Assembly: GCF_035818615.1 (NCBI RefSeq)
Contig: NZ_JAYKZY010000002.1
Span: forward strand, 3,288,501 to 3,352,500
Origin: Sphingobium sp. CR2-8
GTDB lineage: Bacteria > Pseudomonadota > Alphaproteobacteria > Sphingomonadales > Sphingomonadaceae
Direction: 5' to 3'
Length of the DNA: 64,000 nt
Numbering within the stretch: the first letter of the stretch is position 1; each line of letters starts with the position of its first letter. A program made the translations under genes and the position numbers. Of this stretch, positions 15,427 to 24,879 are shown piece after piece. Under the pieces are notes generated by a model. It saw only the letters and a program-made list of their open reading frames with translations, was not told the DNA's origin and did not search any database.

Positions 15427-18375
15427 TTACATCCGGTAGGTCACGCCGAAGGTGAAGGTGCGGCCGATACGGGTTTCGAACAGCGTGTCCTGGCGCTGGC
15501 TGTCGATGTAGAGACGGTTCTGCTCATCGGTCAGGTTGGTGGCCTCCACGATCAGCTTCAGGCGATCGGTGACATTATAGCTGGCCGACGCATCCATGTA
15601 GAAGGTCTTGGCATTACCCTGCAGATCGCTGCCCGGCGAAGCCGGGATGCCGCGGATGAACTGGTCGCGGAAGTTGCCGGTGGTGCGGATGCTGAACTTG
15701 TCATCCTCATAATAGAGCGTCGCCGACGCGGTATTGGGTGACAGGCCGACCAGATCGGCCGTGGTGGTCACGGTCGGCACGCCGTTCACGCTGTTGAGGA
15801 TGTAGTTAATCTTCGACGTGACATGGGTGTAGTTGGCCAGCAGACCGAAATTGCTGAAAAACCCGTCGAGGAAGGTGAAGGGGATCTGGGCGTTGATTTC
15901 GATGCCCTTGAGCTTGCCGCCCGGCGTGTTGAAAGGCTGCGAGATGGTGAACGGATCGGTCGGAACGGCCGTGCCGCCGATCAACAGGGCGTCGGGCAGA
16001 CCCAGTTCGTTGAAGTTGATCTGGCTGTTCACATTTTGGATATAGCTTTTGATATCCTTGTAGAAGAAGGCGGCGGACAGCAGCGAGCCGGGGCGGAAAT
16101 ACCATTCGATGGCGGCGTCGAACGTATTGGCGCGGATCGGGCTGAGAAGCGGATTGCTGATGCTGCCGACGCGGGTCGTGGGATTGATCGTGACGGTCGG
16201 CGTCAACAGACCCAGTTCAGGCCGCGACAGCACCTTTGCGCCGGAGAAGCGGACCAGCAGATTATCGACCGGTTCGATCACGATGTTGGCGGAAGGCAGC
16301 CAGTCATCATAGCTGTTGCGGACGGCCTTATACTGACCCGCAAGGCCCGTAGGCGAGGTGGCACTGGCGATATTGATATAGCCCGACCCCACCATATCGG
16401 TCTTGACGTAGCGGACACCCGCATCGCCGCGAACGGCAAAGCCGAGCGCGTCTTCCAGGTCGAAATTGGTCATCACATAACCGCTGGAGACTTCCTCCAC
16501 GACGCGGCTGCGCCCGGCGCCACATTCGATGCCGCAATAGCGCACGTCTGCGAAACCGAAGGTGCTCGCCCATTTCTCGGGATCGATCGCGGCCCAGCTG
16601 GCCGGTGCGCCATTGCCCCACAGCTTGTCCACGCCGGTGATGCTGGTGGTGATGCTGGCAAGGCTGGTCCCGGCCGGCAGATTGCGGACGACCGTGTCGG
16701 CATTGAAGGGACGCAGGAAGGTGGAGAGAAAGTCGCTACGCCGATATTGCGCGCCCGCCTTGATGGTGAAAGCGTCGCTGACCGTCCATTTCAGGTTGGT
16801 TTCGGCGGTCATATTGTCGGTCGTGTTCTTCGACGGCTTGCCCTGGAAGCTGAAGCCGCCGCGCACCGTGCCGTTGACGGTCGGGGCATAGCTGAAGCTG
16901 GCAGGATTGTTGACATCGACGCCGAAGCCCAGCTTGGGCGTGGAGCCGCCGTCGCGGAAGTCGATCGAGAAGCCGTTGGTGTCGATCGCGTCCATGAAGG
17001 TCTGGAGACGGCTCTTGCCGTCCCAAACCGACTGGTTGAAGCCAACGAGGCCGCTGATTTCCAGGCTGTCGTTGAGCTGGCGCTTGAAGTTGAGGTTCGC
17101 CTGCTTGAAGGTCGAGACGAAGTGATCGACCAACCCTTCGGACCGCACGTCGACGCCGTCGAACACGCCATGGACCAGCGAGCCATTCTCGTCGAATTCG
17201 ATTTCGCGCACCGACGTCATCGGCTGGCCCAGATTCGACGCGTTACGGGCGAAGGACACGGCGGCGATGTAATTGTCGCGGCGCGTCACTTCGAAGCGTG
17301 AATAGAGTAGGTCGAGCGAGATGTCGGTGTCGTCGTCGGGGTTGAACTGGAAGGTCAGCGATCCACCGATCCGTTCCTGCTTCTGTTCGCTGTTCAGATA
17401 GCGCGGCAGGCGAGGCAGGAACGCGCCGCTGCCCGCGACGCCAGGCAGGTCGGCACGGCGCAGATTCTGGATCGTCTGATAGGCGGCCGCATTGCTGGTG
17501 CGCGGATTGCCGGTGCTGCAATTGGCCGCAGTGACACCGCGCGACGCGAGCTGCTCAGCCGTCTGGCCCGCCGTGTTGATCGGCGCGCCCAGCGGCGAAC
17601 AGAAGCCGCCATTGGTGTTGGCCGACAGGATATCGACCGCCGAATAGCCCACTTCACGCAGGTTGCGCTTCTGATAGGCGACCGACCCCAGGATGCCGAA
17701 GCCGCTGTCGCCGAACTTCTTGGACACGAGCAGGGACGCGCGCGGATCGACCTTCTTCGACAGTTCGTTGTAAACGCCGCGCATGGTGGCCGCGAGGACG
17801 AAATCCTCCTTCTGCTCCATCGGCTTGGGCGCGCTCAGATCGACCGTGGCGCCGAGCGACCCTTCTTCGATATCGGCGGAGGTCGTCTTGCGCACCGACA
17901 GGGCGGAAAAGATTTCGGTCGGGAAGACGTTGAAGTCGAAGCTGCGGCCATTGTTGCCCGCGCCATAGATGTCGGACGAACCGGTCTGCGCCGTGCCTTC
18001 CATCCCGTTGATGCGGACGCGGGTGAAGCCGGCGCCCAGACCACGGACCGAGATGTTGCGGCCTTCGCCGCCGTCGCCACGGGCGAGCGCAATGCCCGGT
18101 ACGCGCTGCATCGATTCGGCGAGGTTGGAGTCGGGGAACTTGCCGATATCTTCGGCGACGATCGAATCGATCGCTGCGGCTTCGGACCGTTTCATGCCCA
18201 GCGCGCTGTTGAGCGAGGCGCGGAAGCCGGTGACGACGATGTCGGCGGCGCCGGCATCGGCGGCAGGCTGATCGGCGGCGGGCTGTTCCTGCGCGGCCGC
18301 GGGTAAGGCGACCAGCAGCGTGGCGGCGATCGCCAGCGCCGAGCTGCGGCGGGCAAAAGCGGAACGGATACGCAT
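15427..18375 (-). CDS. TonB-dependent receptor of the RG-I locus
   Basis: 982-residue outer-membrane receptor: signal peptide (about 1-28, ending PAAAQ), TonB-box-like ADIVVTGFRASL (about 43-54), plug domain with AIDSIVAEDIGKFPDSNLAE and RNISVRGLGAGFTRVRINGME, then a 22-strand barrel ending FTFGVTYRM with the usual terminal aromatic residues. It belongs to the long TonB receptor class common in Caulobacter, Xanthomonas and sphingomonads that import glycans. GGGGAGGAAATAAG precedes the start. It is divergent from the CE12-GH28 operon and shares with it an intergenic region holding three operator motifs, so the likely cargo is RG-I oligosaccharides. Confidence 0.93.
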   Translation of the reverse strand: MRIRSAFARRSSALAIAATLLVALPAAAQEQPAADQPAADAGAADIVVTGFRASLNSALGMKRSEAAAIDSIVAEDIGKFPDSNLAESMQRVPGIALARGDGGEGRNISVRGLGAGFTRVRINGMEGTAQTGSSDIYGAGNNGRSFDFNVFPTEIFSALSVRKTTSADIEEGSLGATVDLSAPKPMEQKEDFVLAATMRGVYNELSKKVDPRASLLVSKKFGDSGFGILGSVAYQKRNLREVGYSAVDILSANTNGGFCSPLGAPINTAGQTAEQLASRGVTAANCSTGNPRTSNAAAYQTIQNLRRADLPGVAGSGAFLPRLPRYLNSEQKQERIGGSLTFQFNPDDDTDISLDLLYSRFEVTRRDNYIAAVSFARNASNLGQPMTSVREIEFDENGSLVHGVFDGVDVRSEGLVDHFVSTFKQANLNFKRQLNDSLEISGLVGFNQSVWDGKSRLQTFMDAIDTNGFSIDFRDGGSTPKLGFGVDVNNPASFSYAPTVNGTVRGGFSFQGKPSKNTTDNMTAETNLKWTVSDAFTIKAGAQYRRSDFLSTFLRPFNADTVVRNLPAGTSLASITTSITGVDKLWGNGAPASWAAIDPEKWASTFGFADVRYCGIECGAGRSRVVEEVSSGYVMTNFDLEDALGFAVRGDAGVRYVKTDMVGSGYINIASATSPTGLAGQYKAVRNSYDDWLPSANIVIEPVDNLLVRFSGAKVLSRPELGLLTPTVTINPTTRVGSISNPLLSPIRANTFDAAIEWYFRPGSLLSAAFFYKDIKSYIQNVNSQINFNELGLPDALLIGGTAVPTDPFTISQPFNTPGGKLKGIEINAQIPFTFLDGFFSNFGLLANYTHVTSKINYILNSVNGVPTVTTTADLVGLSPNTASATLYYEDDKFSIRTTGNFRDQFIRGIPASPGSDLQGNAKTFYMDASASYNVTDRLKLIVEATNLTDEQNRLYIDSQRQDTLFETRIGRTFTFGVTYRM

Positions 18376-18428
18376 CTTATTTCCTCCCCTATTATGACTG
18401 GCCCCATCGCTGATGGGCGTCCAGAATG

Positions 18429-18443
18429 TCCCACTATGTGAAC
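18429..18443. promoter_or_regulatory. candidate operator TCCCA-CTATG-TGAAC
   Basis: Motif copy 54 bp upstream of the TonB receptor start codon (minus strand). The left half-site is 4/5 and the right half-site 3/5 to the consensus TTCCA-CWATR-TGGRA, with a perfect spacer. Confidence 0.5.
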
Positions 18444-18505
18444 TGATGTGTCACTCTATCTAGACAGTCCGACAATTGCCAGAAAAATCATTATGTGAAT
18501 TTTAT

Positions 18506-18520
18506 GCCCACAATGTGGAT
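18506..18520. promoter_or_regulatory. candidate operator GCCCA-CAATG-TGGAT
   Basis: Motif copy in the middle of the divergent region; the inner CCACAATGTGG is a clean palindrome apart from its central bases. It may control either direction. Confidence 0.55.
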
Positions 18521-18619
18521 CATTGTTGCAGGGGTTCGGCGGACCGTTCACCCTATTGGAATGGAAGAAGGGCCTCGCGTGGCAGGATCGCCATTGGAGA
18601 CGATCCAGCCGAAAGACTG

Positions 18620-18648
18620 TTGACCCTCCTATTTCGTCCCGATATATG
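18620..18648 (+). promoter_or_regulatory. sigma-70 promoter of the CE12-GH28 operon
   Basis: TTGACC (18620-18625), a 17-bp spacer and TATATG (18643-18648), close to the TTGACA/TATAAT consensus with optimal spacing; transcription is expected to start near 18655. The operator at 18637-18651 covers the -10 box, as expected for a repressed promoter. Confidence 0.7.
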
Positions 18649-18651
18649 GGC
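18637..18651. promoter_or_regulatory. candidate operator TCCCG-ATATA-TGGGC on the -10 box
   Basis: Inverted repeat containing the 13-mer CCCGATATATGGG that also occurs at 14394-14406 in front of the IclR-type regulator gene. Its overlap with the promoter -10 hexamer points to repression by occlusion. Confidence 0.65.
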
Positions 18652-18710
18652 AACAACTCTATTTAACGGGATTTATGTCCAACACGCCTCTGCACGGGCG
18701 GTTGATCTGG

Positions 18711-18745
18711 GGGGAGCGCTGCGGCTCCGTGGCGCTCCCCTTTTT
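18711..18745 (+). terminator. intrinsic terminator in the leader of the CE12 operon
   Basis: GGGGAGCGC (18711-18719) pairs with GCGCTCCCC (18732-18740), followed by TTTTT (18741-18745). It lies about 56 nt after the predicted transcription start and 26 bp before the esterase start codon. It would either end a short RNA of about 90 nt or act as an attenuator whose read-through controls the operon. Confidence 0.8.
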
Positions 18746-18771
18746 CTTATGTCCTGATCGGATGCCCCAGC

Positions 18772-19980
18772 ATGACGCTGCCCGCCGCCCTTGCCCTGAT
18801 GCTGAACGCGGCGTCGCCTGCGATGGCACAGACGTTCGACATGCGCGCCGGATCGGCGGAACGGCAGCGCTCTTACGAAACGGGCGGTCCCGGCATGGAG
18901 CCGGGCGCTGATCCGCAGGGCTTCCTCTTTTCGGTGGCGTTGCCGCAAGGGGACTATCGCGTCACGCTGCGCCTGGGCGATGATGGCCGACCGGGCGACA
19001 CCACCGTAAAGGCCGAAGCGCGGCGGTTGATGCTGAACCATGTCGTCACGCGTCGAGGCGAAACGACCGAACGCAGTTTCCTGGTTAATATCCGCTCCCC
19101 GGCGCTGACGCCGCCGCCGCCCAATGCGCCGGGCGGCGACGCCGTGCGGATCGATGCGCGCGATGCGGCGGAGTTCACCTGGGACGAGAAGCTGACGCTG
19201 GAGTTTCTGGGTAAGCCGACGGTCCGGTCGGTCCGCATCGAACCCGTCCGTGCGCCCACGATATTCCTGGCTGGCGATTCGACGGTGACCGATCAATATG
19301 CCGAACCGGCCGCCAGCTGGGGGCAGATGCTGCCTGCGATGCTGGACGGCAAGATCGTGGTCGCCAATCATGCCAAGTCGGGCGCCACGCTCAAATCCTT
19401 CTTGACCGACCTGCGCTTTGACAAGCTGCTGTCGGGGATGAAGAAGGGCGACTGGCTGTTCATCCAGTTCGGCCATAACGACCAGAAGGCGGAATGGCCG
19501 CAAACATACGCCGATGCGCAGACGAGCTATCCGGCCTGGCTGCGCGCCTATATCGCCGAAGCGCGGCGGCGCGGGGCGCAGCCGGTGCTGGTGACGTCGC
19601 CTGAGCGGCGCAATTTCGATGCGCGGCGTAGAATCGTGGACACGCTGGGGGCCTATCCGGCGGCGGTGCGCGCCGTGGCGGCGCAGGAGCAGGTGCCGCT
19701 GATCGACCTCAACGCCGACAGCCGGGCTATCTACGAAGCGCTGGGACCGGAGGGCGCGCCAGGGCTGTTCAACGATGGCGGCCGGGACAAGACCCATCAC
19801 AACAACGCTGGCGCATGGCTGCTGGCGCGCGCGGTGGCGGAACGGATACGGACGCGAATCCCCGCGCTGGCGCCGCATGTGACGATGCCCGCCTTCGACC
19901 CGGCCCGGCCGCCAGCGCCCGACAGCGTCGCCATCGTCCCTAGCCTGATCCGCAGCGATCAGCGGCCGGCTGGCAGTTGA
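18772..19980 (+). CDS. rhamnogalacturonan acetylesterase, CE12, with N-terminal domain
   Basis: 402-residue secreted esterase that removes acetyl groups from galacturonate in RG-I. Signal peptide about 1-22 (cleavage after AMA). An N-terminal beta-sandwich of about 130 residues resembles a galactose-binding-like module. The SGNH hydrolase domain begins at IFLAGDSTVTDQ (nucleophile Ser in GDS, about residue 168); block III is QFGHNDQK (about 235) and the Asp/His pair lies in DKTHHN (about residues 341-346). No strong ribosome-binding site precedes the ATG at 18772. The stop overlaps the GH28 start by one base. Confidence 0.88.
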   Translation: MTLPAALALMLNAASPAMAQTFDMRAGSAERQRSYETGGPGMEPGADPQGFLFSVALPQGDYRVTLRLGDDGRPGDTTVKAEARRLMLNHVVTRRGETTERSFLVNIRSPALTPPPPNAPGGDAVRIDARDAAEFTWDEKLTLEFLGKPTVRSVRIEPVRAPTIFLAGDSTVTDQYAEPAASWGQMLPAMLDGKIVVANHAKSGATLKSFLTDLRFDKLLSGMKKGDWLFIQFGHNDQKAEWPQTYADAQTSYPAWLRAYIAEARRRGAQPVLVTSPERRNFDARRRIVDTLGAYPAAVRAVAAQEQVPLIDLNADSRAIYEALGPEGAPGLFNDGGRDKTHHNNAGAWLLARAVAERIRTRIPALAPHVTMPAFDPARPPAPDSVAIVPSLIRSDQRPAGS

Positions 19981-21500
19981 TGCGCGTCACCCGCCGCGAT
20001 GTCGCGCTGGGCGGTGCCGCCCTGCTGCTGCCCACCTTCCCGGCGCATGCGGCGCGGCGCATCGACGTGCGGGACCATGGCGCGCGGGGCGACGGCAGGA
20101 CGATCGACAGCCCGGCCATCAACGCGGCGATCGAGGCGGCGGCACGCGCGGGCGGCGGCACCGTCGTCCTGCCACGCGGTCGCTATCTATGCTTTTCGAT
20201 CCGGTTGCAAAGTCGGATCACGATGCTGCTGTCCGATGGCGCGGTGATCGAGGCGGCCGATCCGGCGCGCCATGGCGGGCGATACGACCTGCCCGAAGCC
20301 GGTATCGATCAGCTCTATCAGGATTTCGGCCATAGCCATTGGCGCAACAGCCTGATCTGGGGCGACGATGTGGAGCAGGTGGCGATCGTCGGCCCCGGGC
20401 TGATCCACGGGATTGGCCTGACCCGCGATGGCCCCGGTGCGCGCTGGAAACGCCAAGCGGGCGAACGGCCCTTGTCGATGCAGGGTATGAGCGTGGCGGA
20501 CATCGGCCATCTCGAGCCGGACGCCGCCGCGATGCAGGGCCTGGGCAACAAGGCGATCGCCTTCAAGAATGGCCGCGACATTCACCTGTCGGGCTTCACC
20601 ATCCTGAAGGGCGGGCATTTCGCGATCCTGGCGACGGGCACGCGCGACTTGCGGATCGACGGGCTGACGATCGATACCGAGCGCGATGGCATCGACCTGG
20701 ATTGCGTGCGCGACGTGGTGGTGGAACGCTGCCGGGTCAATTCGCCCAATGACGACGCCATCGTGGTCAAGAGCAGCCATGCGCTGGGCCGGGCGATCGC
20801 TGCGGAGAATATCCTGATCCGCGACTGCGACGTGTCGGGGTACGACATGGGGTCGCTGGTCGATGGCACGAGGCGCACTACTCAGGCGATCGCGCCCGAT
20901 CGCGACCGGGTGACGGGCCGCATCAAGCTGGGCACCGAGAGCAATGGCGGATATCGCAACGTGCGGATCGAGGATTGCCGCCTCACCCGCTGCCGGGGCC
21001 TGGCGCTGGAGACGGTGGATGGGGGCGTGATGGAGCATGTCGTCGCGCAGCGATTGACGATGCGCGACGTTACGACTGCGCCGATCTTCCTGCGGTTGGG
21101 CGACCGGCGGCGCGGGCCGGAGGGGACCGGTGTCGGCGCGATCCAGGGCGTGGAAATCAGCGAGGTGGATGCGCGCGGCATCGACCATCGCTTCCCCGCT
21201 GCCATCGCCGGATTGAAGGCACATCCCATCCATGACGTGACGCTGCGCGACATCCATCTCGCCTATCGTGGCGGCGGCACGGCGGCCGATGCGGTGCGCG
21301 TCCCGGCCGAACTGCCCGACGCCTATCCCGAACCCAGCATGTTCGGCGTGCTGCCTGGATGGGCGCTATGGGCGCGGCATGTGGAACAGCTGACGATCGA
21401 TCGCTTCACGGCGGAGACGATGACGCCCGACCAGCGCCCGCCCTTCGTCCTGGACGATGTGTCGGCTATTTCCGTGACGAACACGCTGCTGTGGCGTTGA
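19980..21500 (+). CDS. GH28-family pectin/rhamnogalacturonan hydrolase
   Basis: 506-residue exported parallel beta-helix enzyme. It starts MRVTRRDVALGGAALLLP, a twin-arginine-like signal, then the pectate-lyase-type entry DHGARGDGRTIDSPAINAA and GGGTVVLPRGRY. Catalytic-region motifs are DGIDLDCVRDV (about residues 237-247), SPNDDAIVVKS (about 257-267) and the RIKLGTESNGGYRNV loop (about 317-331). The usual GHG histidine motif between them is not evident. GH28 members hydrolyse polygalacturonan, rhamnogalacturonan or terminal rhamnose; with CE12 and GH105 neighbours an RG-I substrate is the best guess. The start shares one base with the CE12 stop. Confidence 0.85.
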   Translation: MRVTRRDVALGGAALLLPTFPAHAARRIDVRDHGARGDGRTIDSPAINAAIEAAARAGGGTVVLPRGRYLCFSIRLQSRITMLLSDGAVIEAADPARHGGRYDLPEAGIDQLYQDFGHSHWRNSLIWGDDVEQVAIVGPGLIHGIGLTRDGPGARWKRQAGERPLSMQGMSVADIGHLEPDAAAMQGLGNKAIAFKNGRDIHLSGFTILKGGHFAILATGTRDLRIDGLTIDTERDGIDLDCVRDVVVERCRVNSPNDDAIVVKSSHALGRAIAAENILIRDCDVSGYDMGSLVDGTRRTTQAIAPDRDRVTGRIKLGTESNGGYRNVRIEDCRLTRCRGLALETVDGGVMEHVVAQRLTMRDVTTAPIFLRLGDRRRGPEGTGVGAIQGVEISEVDARGIDHRFPAAIAGLKAHPIHDVTLRDIHLAYRGGGTAADAVRVPAELPDAYPEPSMFGVLPGWALWARHVEQLTIDRFTAETMTPDQRPPFVLDDVSAISVTNTLLWR

Positions 21501-21539
21501 CGACAATATGGGACAGTGCTACCAATTATCGGCATAACG

Positions 21540-21554
21540 TTCCACAATATGGTT
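21540..21554. promoter_or_regulatory. candidate operator TTCCA-CAATA-TGGTT
   Basis: Strong match to the locus motif (left half and spacer perfect), 16 bp upstream of the rhaM start codon in the 69-bp gap after the GH28 gene. A half-site, CAATA-TGGGA, lies at 21504-21513. Suggests an internal promoter for rhaM and the genes after it. Confidence 0.6.
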
Positions 21555-21569
21555 CATCAGGGAGAGCCT

Positions 21570-21884
21570 ATGTCGATCCACGCCTTCAAGATGCAGCTGA
21601 AGCCCGGCGTGGTGGACGAATATCGCAAGCGGCATGACGAAATCTGGCCGGAACTGTCCAACTTGCTGTCGCAGTCGGGCATTTACGACTATTCGATCTT
21701 CCTGGACGAAGAGACGCTGAGCCTGTTCGCGGTGCTGAAACTGCGGGACGATAATAGGCGCGACGCATTGCCCGACCATCCGATCATGCAACGCTGGTGG
21801 GACCATATGGCCCCGTTGATGGAGGTTGGCCCAAGCAACCAGCCCAAGGAATGGCCGCTCCCCCTGCTGTTCCATCTGGATTGA
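21570..21884 (+). CDS. rhaM: L-rhamnose mutarotase
   Basis: 104 residues, exactly the usual RhaM length. It interconverts alpha and beta anomers of L-rhamnose in the cytoplasm. Family landmarks: FKMQLKPGVVDEYRKRHDEIWPEL (in parts; catalytic His about residue 22), IYDYSIFLDEETLSLFA, and the WWDHMAPLME end region. The ATG at 21570 follows GGGAGAG; a GTG 54 bp upstream would place the operator inside the gene. The GH35 gene follows after 5 bp. Its presence marks rhamnose as a product of this locus. Confidence 0.93.
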   Translation: MSIHAFKMQLKPGVVDEYRKRHDEIWPELSNLLSQSGIYDYSIFLDEETLSLFAVLKLRDDNRRDALPDHPIMQRWWDHMAPLMEVGPSNQPKEWPLPLLFHLD

Positions 21885-21889
21885 GCGTC

Positions 21890-24879
21890 ATGCGTTCGCT
21901 GATCGCCGTCCTGCTGCTCGGCTCCGCTCTCGCCACGCCGGTCGTGGCGCAGGTCGCCAAGCCCACCGCCAACTTGTCCGCGCCGGTCAAGACGTTCGGC
22001 CGCGTGTCCTATGATGCGCGGTCGCTGATGGTCGATGGCAAGCGACTGGTCGTGTGGGGTGGCGAGTTCCACCCGTTCCGCCTGCCCTCCCCCGACCTGT
22101 GGCGCGACATCCTCCAGAAGATGAAAGCGAGCGGCTTCAACACGGTCGCGCTCTATTTCGACTGGGGTTATCATAGCCCCAAGCAGGGCGTGTACGACTT
22201 CTCAGGCATCCGCGACATCGACCGATTGCTCACCATGGCGGAGGAGGAAGGCCTCTACGTCATCACTCGCGCCGGTCCTTATGTGAATGCGGAACTGTCG
22301 CGGGGCGGCTTTCCCGGCTGGCTGGTCAACCAGCGCGCCCGCGCCCGGACCGACGATCCCGATTATCTCAAGGCCGCCGACGAATGGCTGAGCCGGATCA
22401 ATTCGATCATCGCGAAGCATCAGATCAACGCCGATCCCAAACGCAAATATGGCGTCATCCTGCACCAGATCGAAAATGAGCTGGCGCTGACCACAGCTGC
22501 GCAGCGGCGCTATATGGACCATCTTTATGCCAAGGCGCGGGCCGACGGCATCACCCTGCCCCTGTTCCATAACGATCAGGGCCGCAACGGATACTGGACG
22601 CCCGAATCGTCCAAGGTCGACAAGGTCGTGCCCGGCCCCAATGACATGTATGCGTTCGACGGCTATCCCGGCGGCACCTGCACCGTGGAGGGCAAGCCGA
22701 CCCGCGACGTCGCCGCGCCGGACTGGGGTTTCTATGGTCCCGGCGGGGCGAAGGGGGGCGCATCCGCATCGCCCGATACGCCGGGCTTCCTGGCGGAGTT
22801 CGGCGGCGGCTGGTTCGACTATTGGGGGTCGAACGGCGGTTATGAGTGTAACGCGATCCAGCGCGGCAAGCGGTTCCAGCGCGTCTTTTACGGCACGAAC
22901 CTGGCGAACGGGATCGGCATTCAAAGCTTCTACATGACCTATGGCGGCACCAGCTGGGGCTGGCTGCCAGCGCCGGTCGTGTTCACCAGCTATGATTATG
23001 GGTCGGCCATTTCCGAGCCACGCGCCCTGCGCGAGAAGGCGCAGGAGATGAAGCAGCTGGGCGGGCTGATCGCGTCCGTGCCGGATTTGGCGGGGATGGT
23101 CCCGGCGGGGCAGCCGGAGATTTCCTCACCCCATATCCAGATCTATCATAATAAAAGCCCGGAGACGGATGCGCGTTTCCTGATGGTGACGCACAAGCCG
23201 TCCAACGGGCAGACGAACGACGCTTTCAGCTTCACCGCCGACCTGCCGGACGGGCGATATACAGTGCCGATGCAGCTCAATGGCTTCGACGCGAAGTGGC
23301 TGGTCGCGGGTGTGACGCTGAACGGGCAGCGGCTCGTCTATTCGACGTCGGAGCTGCAATCGTCGCAAGATGGCGTGATGCTGCTCTATGGTCGCGCAGG
23401 CGAAACCGGCGAGACGGTGCTGCGCTATGCATCCGCGCCCCAGGTGACGATGCTGGAGGGGCAGGCGAGCAGCGCGTTCGACGCAGCCAAGGGCGATCTC
23501 AAGCTGAGCTACGCCCATCGGGGTCGTGCCGTGGTGCGGATCGAGGGCGGCGGGCGGCCGTCCCTGACGCTGATCCTGGCCGACGAGGCGGAAGGCGCGC
23601 GCTATTGGCGCGCAGGCGATGCGCTGGTCCGTGGCCCTGCGCTGATACGGTCGGCGATCATCAGGGGCGGCGTGCTGGCATTGACCGGCGACACCGCGGA
23701 ACAGACCCCGCTGGAAATCTGGGCGCCCAACGCCGTGCGTTCGGTGACGTGGAACGGGGCGAAGGTCGCGACCAAGGCGACTGCCGTTGGGAGCCTGGCC
23801 GCCGTGCAACCGCTGGCTGGTCCGGCCGCCATCGCCCTGCCCGCCTTGACCGACTGGCGCATGGCGAAGGGGTCGCCGGAAACCGATCCGGCCTTCGACG
23901 ACAGCGCATGGCAGGCGATCGACAAGCGGTCCTATGCCAGCATCACCGCGCGACCCGACGGCCAGCCCAATATGAGCATGGACGCCTATGGCTTTCATGA
24001 TGGCGATGTCTGGTATCGCGGCCGCTTCACCGGCACCCCGGACGCGAAGACGCTATCGCTTTATTATGGCGCGGGCGGTTCGGGGCTGGTGCAGGCCTTT
24101 GTCGACGGACAGTTTCTGGGCGAGGCGGAAACGCCCGGCGGCCTGCCCCGGCCGATCACCACCGGCACGGCGCGCTTCGCCCTGCCCGCCGCTGCCCAGT
24201 CGGGGAGCATGTCCTGTCCGTCATGGTGCGCAACAACGGCCATAATTGGGATCTGGACAGCGATGATTTCCACAAGGAAGCGCGCGGCCTGATCTCGGCC
24301 TCCCTCGAAGCGCCGGGTGGCCGCAGCTTCGGCGTGCCGATCGCGTGGAAGATCCAGGGCAAAAAGGGTGGCGAAGACCTGCCTGACGTCGCGCGCGGCC
24401 CGGCGAACAATGGCGGCCAATATGGCGAGCGCATGGGATGGCACCTGCCCGGCTTCAATGATGGGGCGTGGGCGAAAGCAAGCGTACCTGTCGCGCAGGC
24501 CGACGCCGGGACCAATTGGTATCGCACCAGCTTCGCGCTGAACGTGCCCAAGGGGCAGGATGCGACCATCGGCCTCAGCTTCGGCGACGCGACGACGCCG
24601 CGTTCGCCGGTGCGCTATCGCGTGCTGATCTTCGTCAATGGCTGGAACATGGGGCAGTTCATCGCCCATGTCGGGCCGCAGCGCACCTTCCCCATACCCG
24701 AGGGCATCCTCAACCATCGGGGCAAGAACCATATTGCGCTGGCCGTCACATCCGATGGCCAGCCGGGCGACGCGCTGGAAAGCGTGCGCCTCGTTACCCT
24801 TCATACCGTGAAAGGCGGTCTGCCAGTGCAGATGGTTGCCGCGCCAAACGCACCTTCAGACCTTAAGGAGACCCAATAA
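21890..24879 (+). pseudogene. GH35 beta-galactosidase, interrupted by a one-base frameshift
   Basis: Large exported beta-galactosidase, about 996 aa if the frame is restored. Signal peptide about 1-20; the GH35 TIM barrel starts at LVVWGGEFHPFRLPSPDLW. The acid/base Glu lies in HQIENELAL (about residue 200) and the nucleophile Glu in FLAEFGGGWFDYWG (about 303). The frame breaks at four Gs (24202-24205): with a fifth G it reads QSGEHVLSVMVRNNGHNWDLD and continues through a C-terminal beta-sandwich to 24879. It should release galactose from RG-I galactan side chains. The break is probably a base-call error; if real, the C-terminal 225 residues are lost. Confidence 0.88.

Larger units (their letters stand above)
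18376..18771. other. divergent regulatory region of the RG-I locus
   Basis: This 396-bp gap between the TonB receptor gene (minus) and the first CE12 esterase gene (plus) holds three copies of the 15-bp operator motif (18429, 18506, 18637), a near-consensus sigma-70 promoter reading rightward (18620-18648) and an intrinsic terminator (18711-18745). It is markedly more AT-rich than its surroundings between 18430 and 18530. No coding sequence is supported; the short frames here have no homology or start signals that I can recognise. Confidence 0.75.

Noticed and set aside
18675..18911. Short plus-strand frame across the terminator in the CE12 leader
   Set aside because: It spans the hairpin and overlaps the esterase start in another frame; no leader-peptide features such as repeated regulatory codons were seen.
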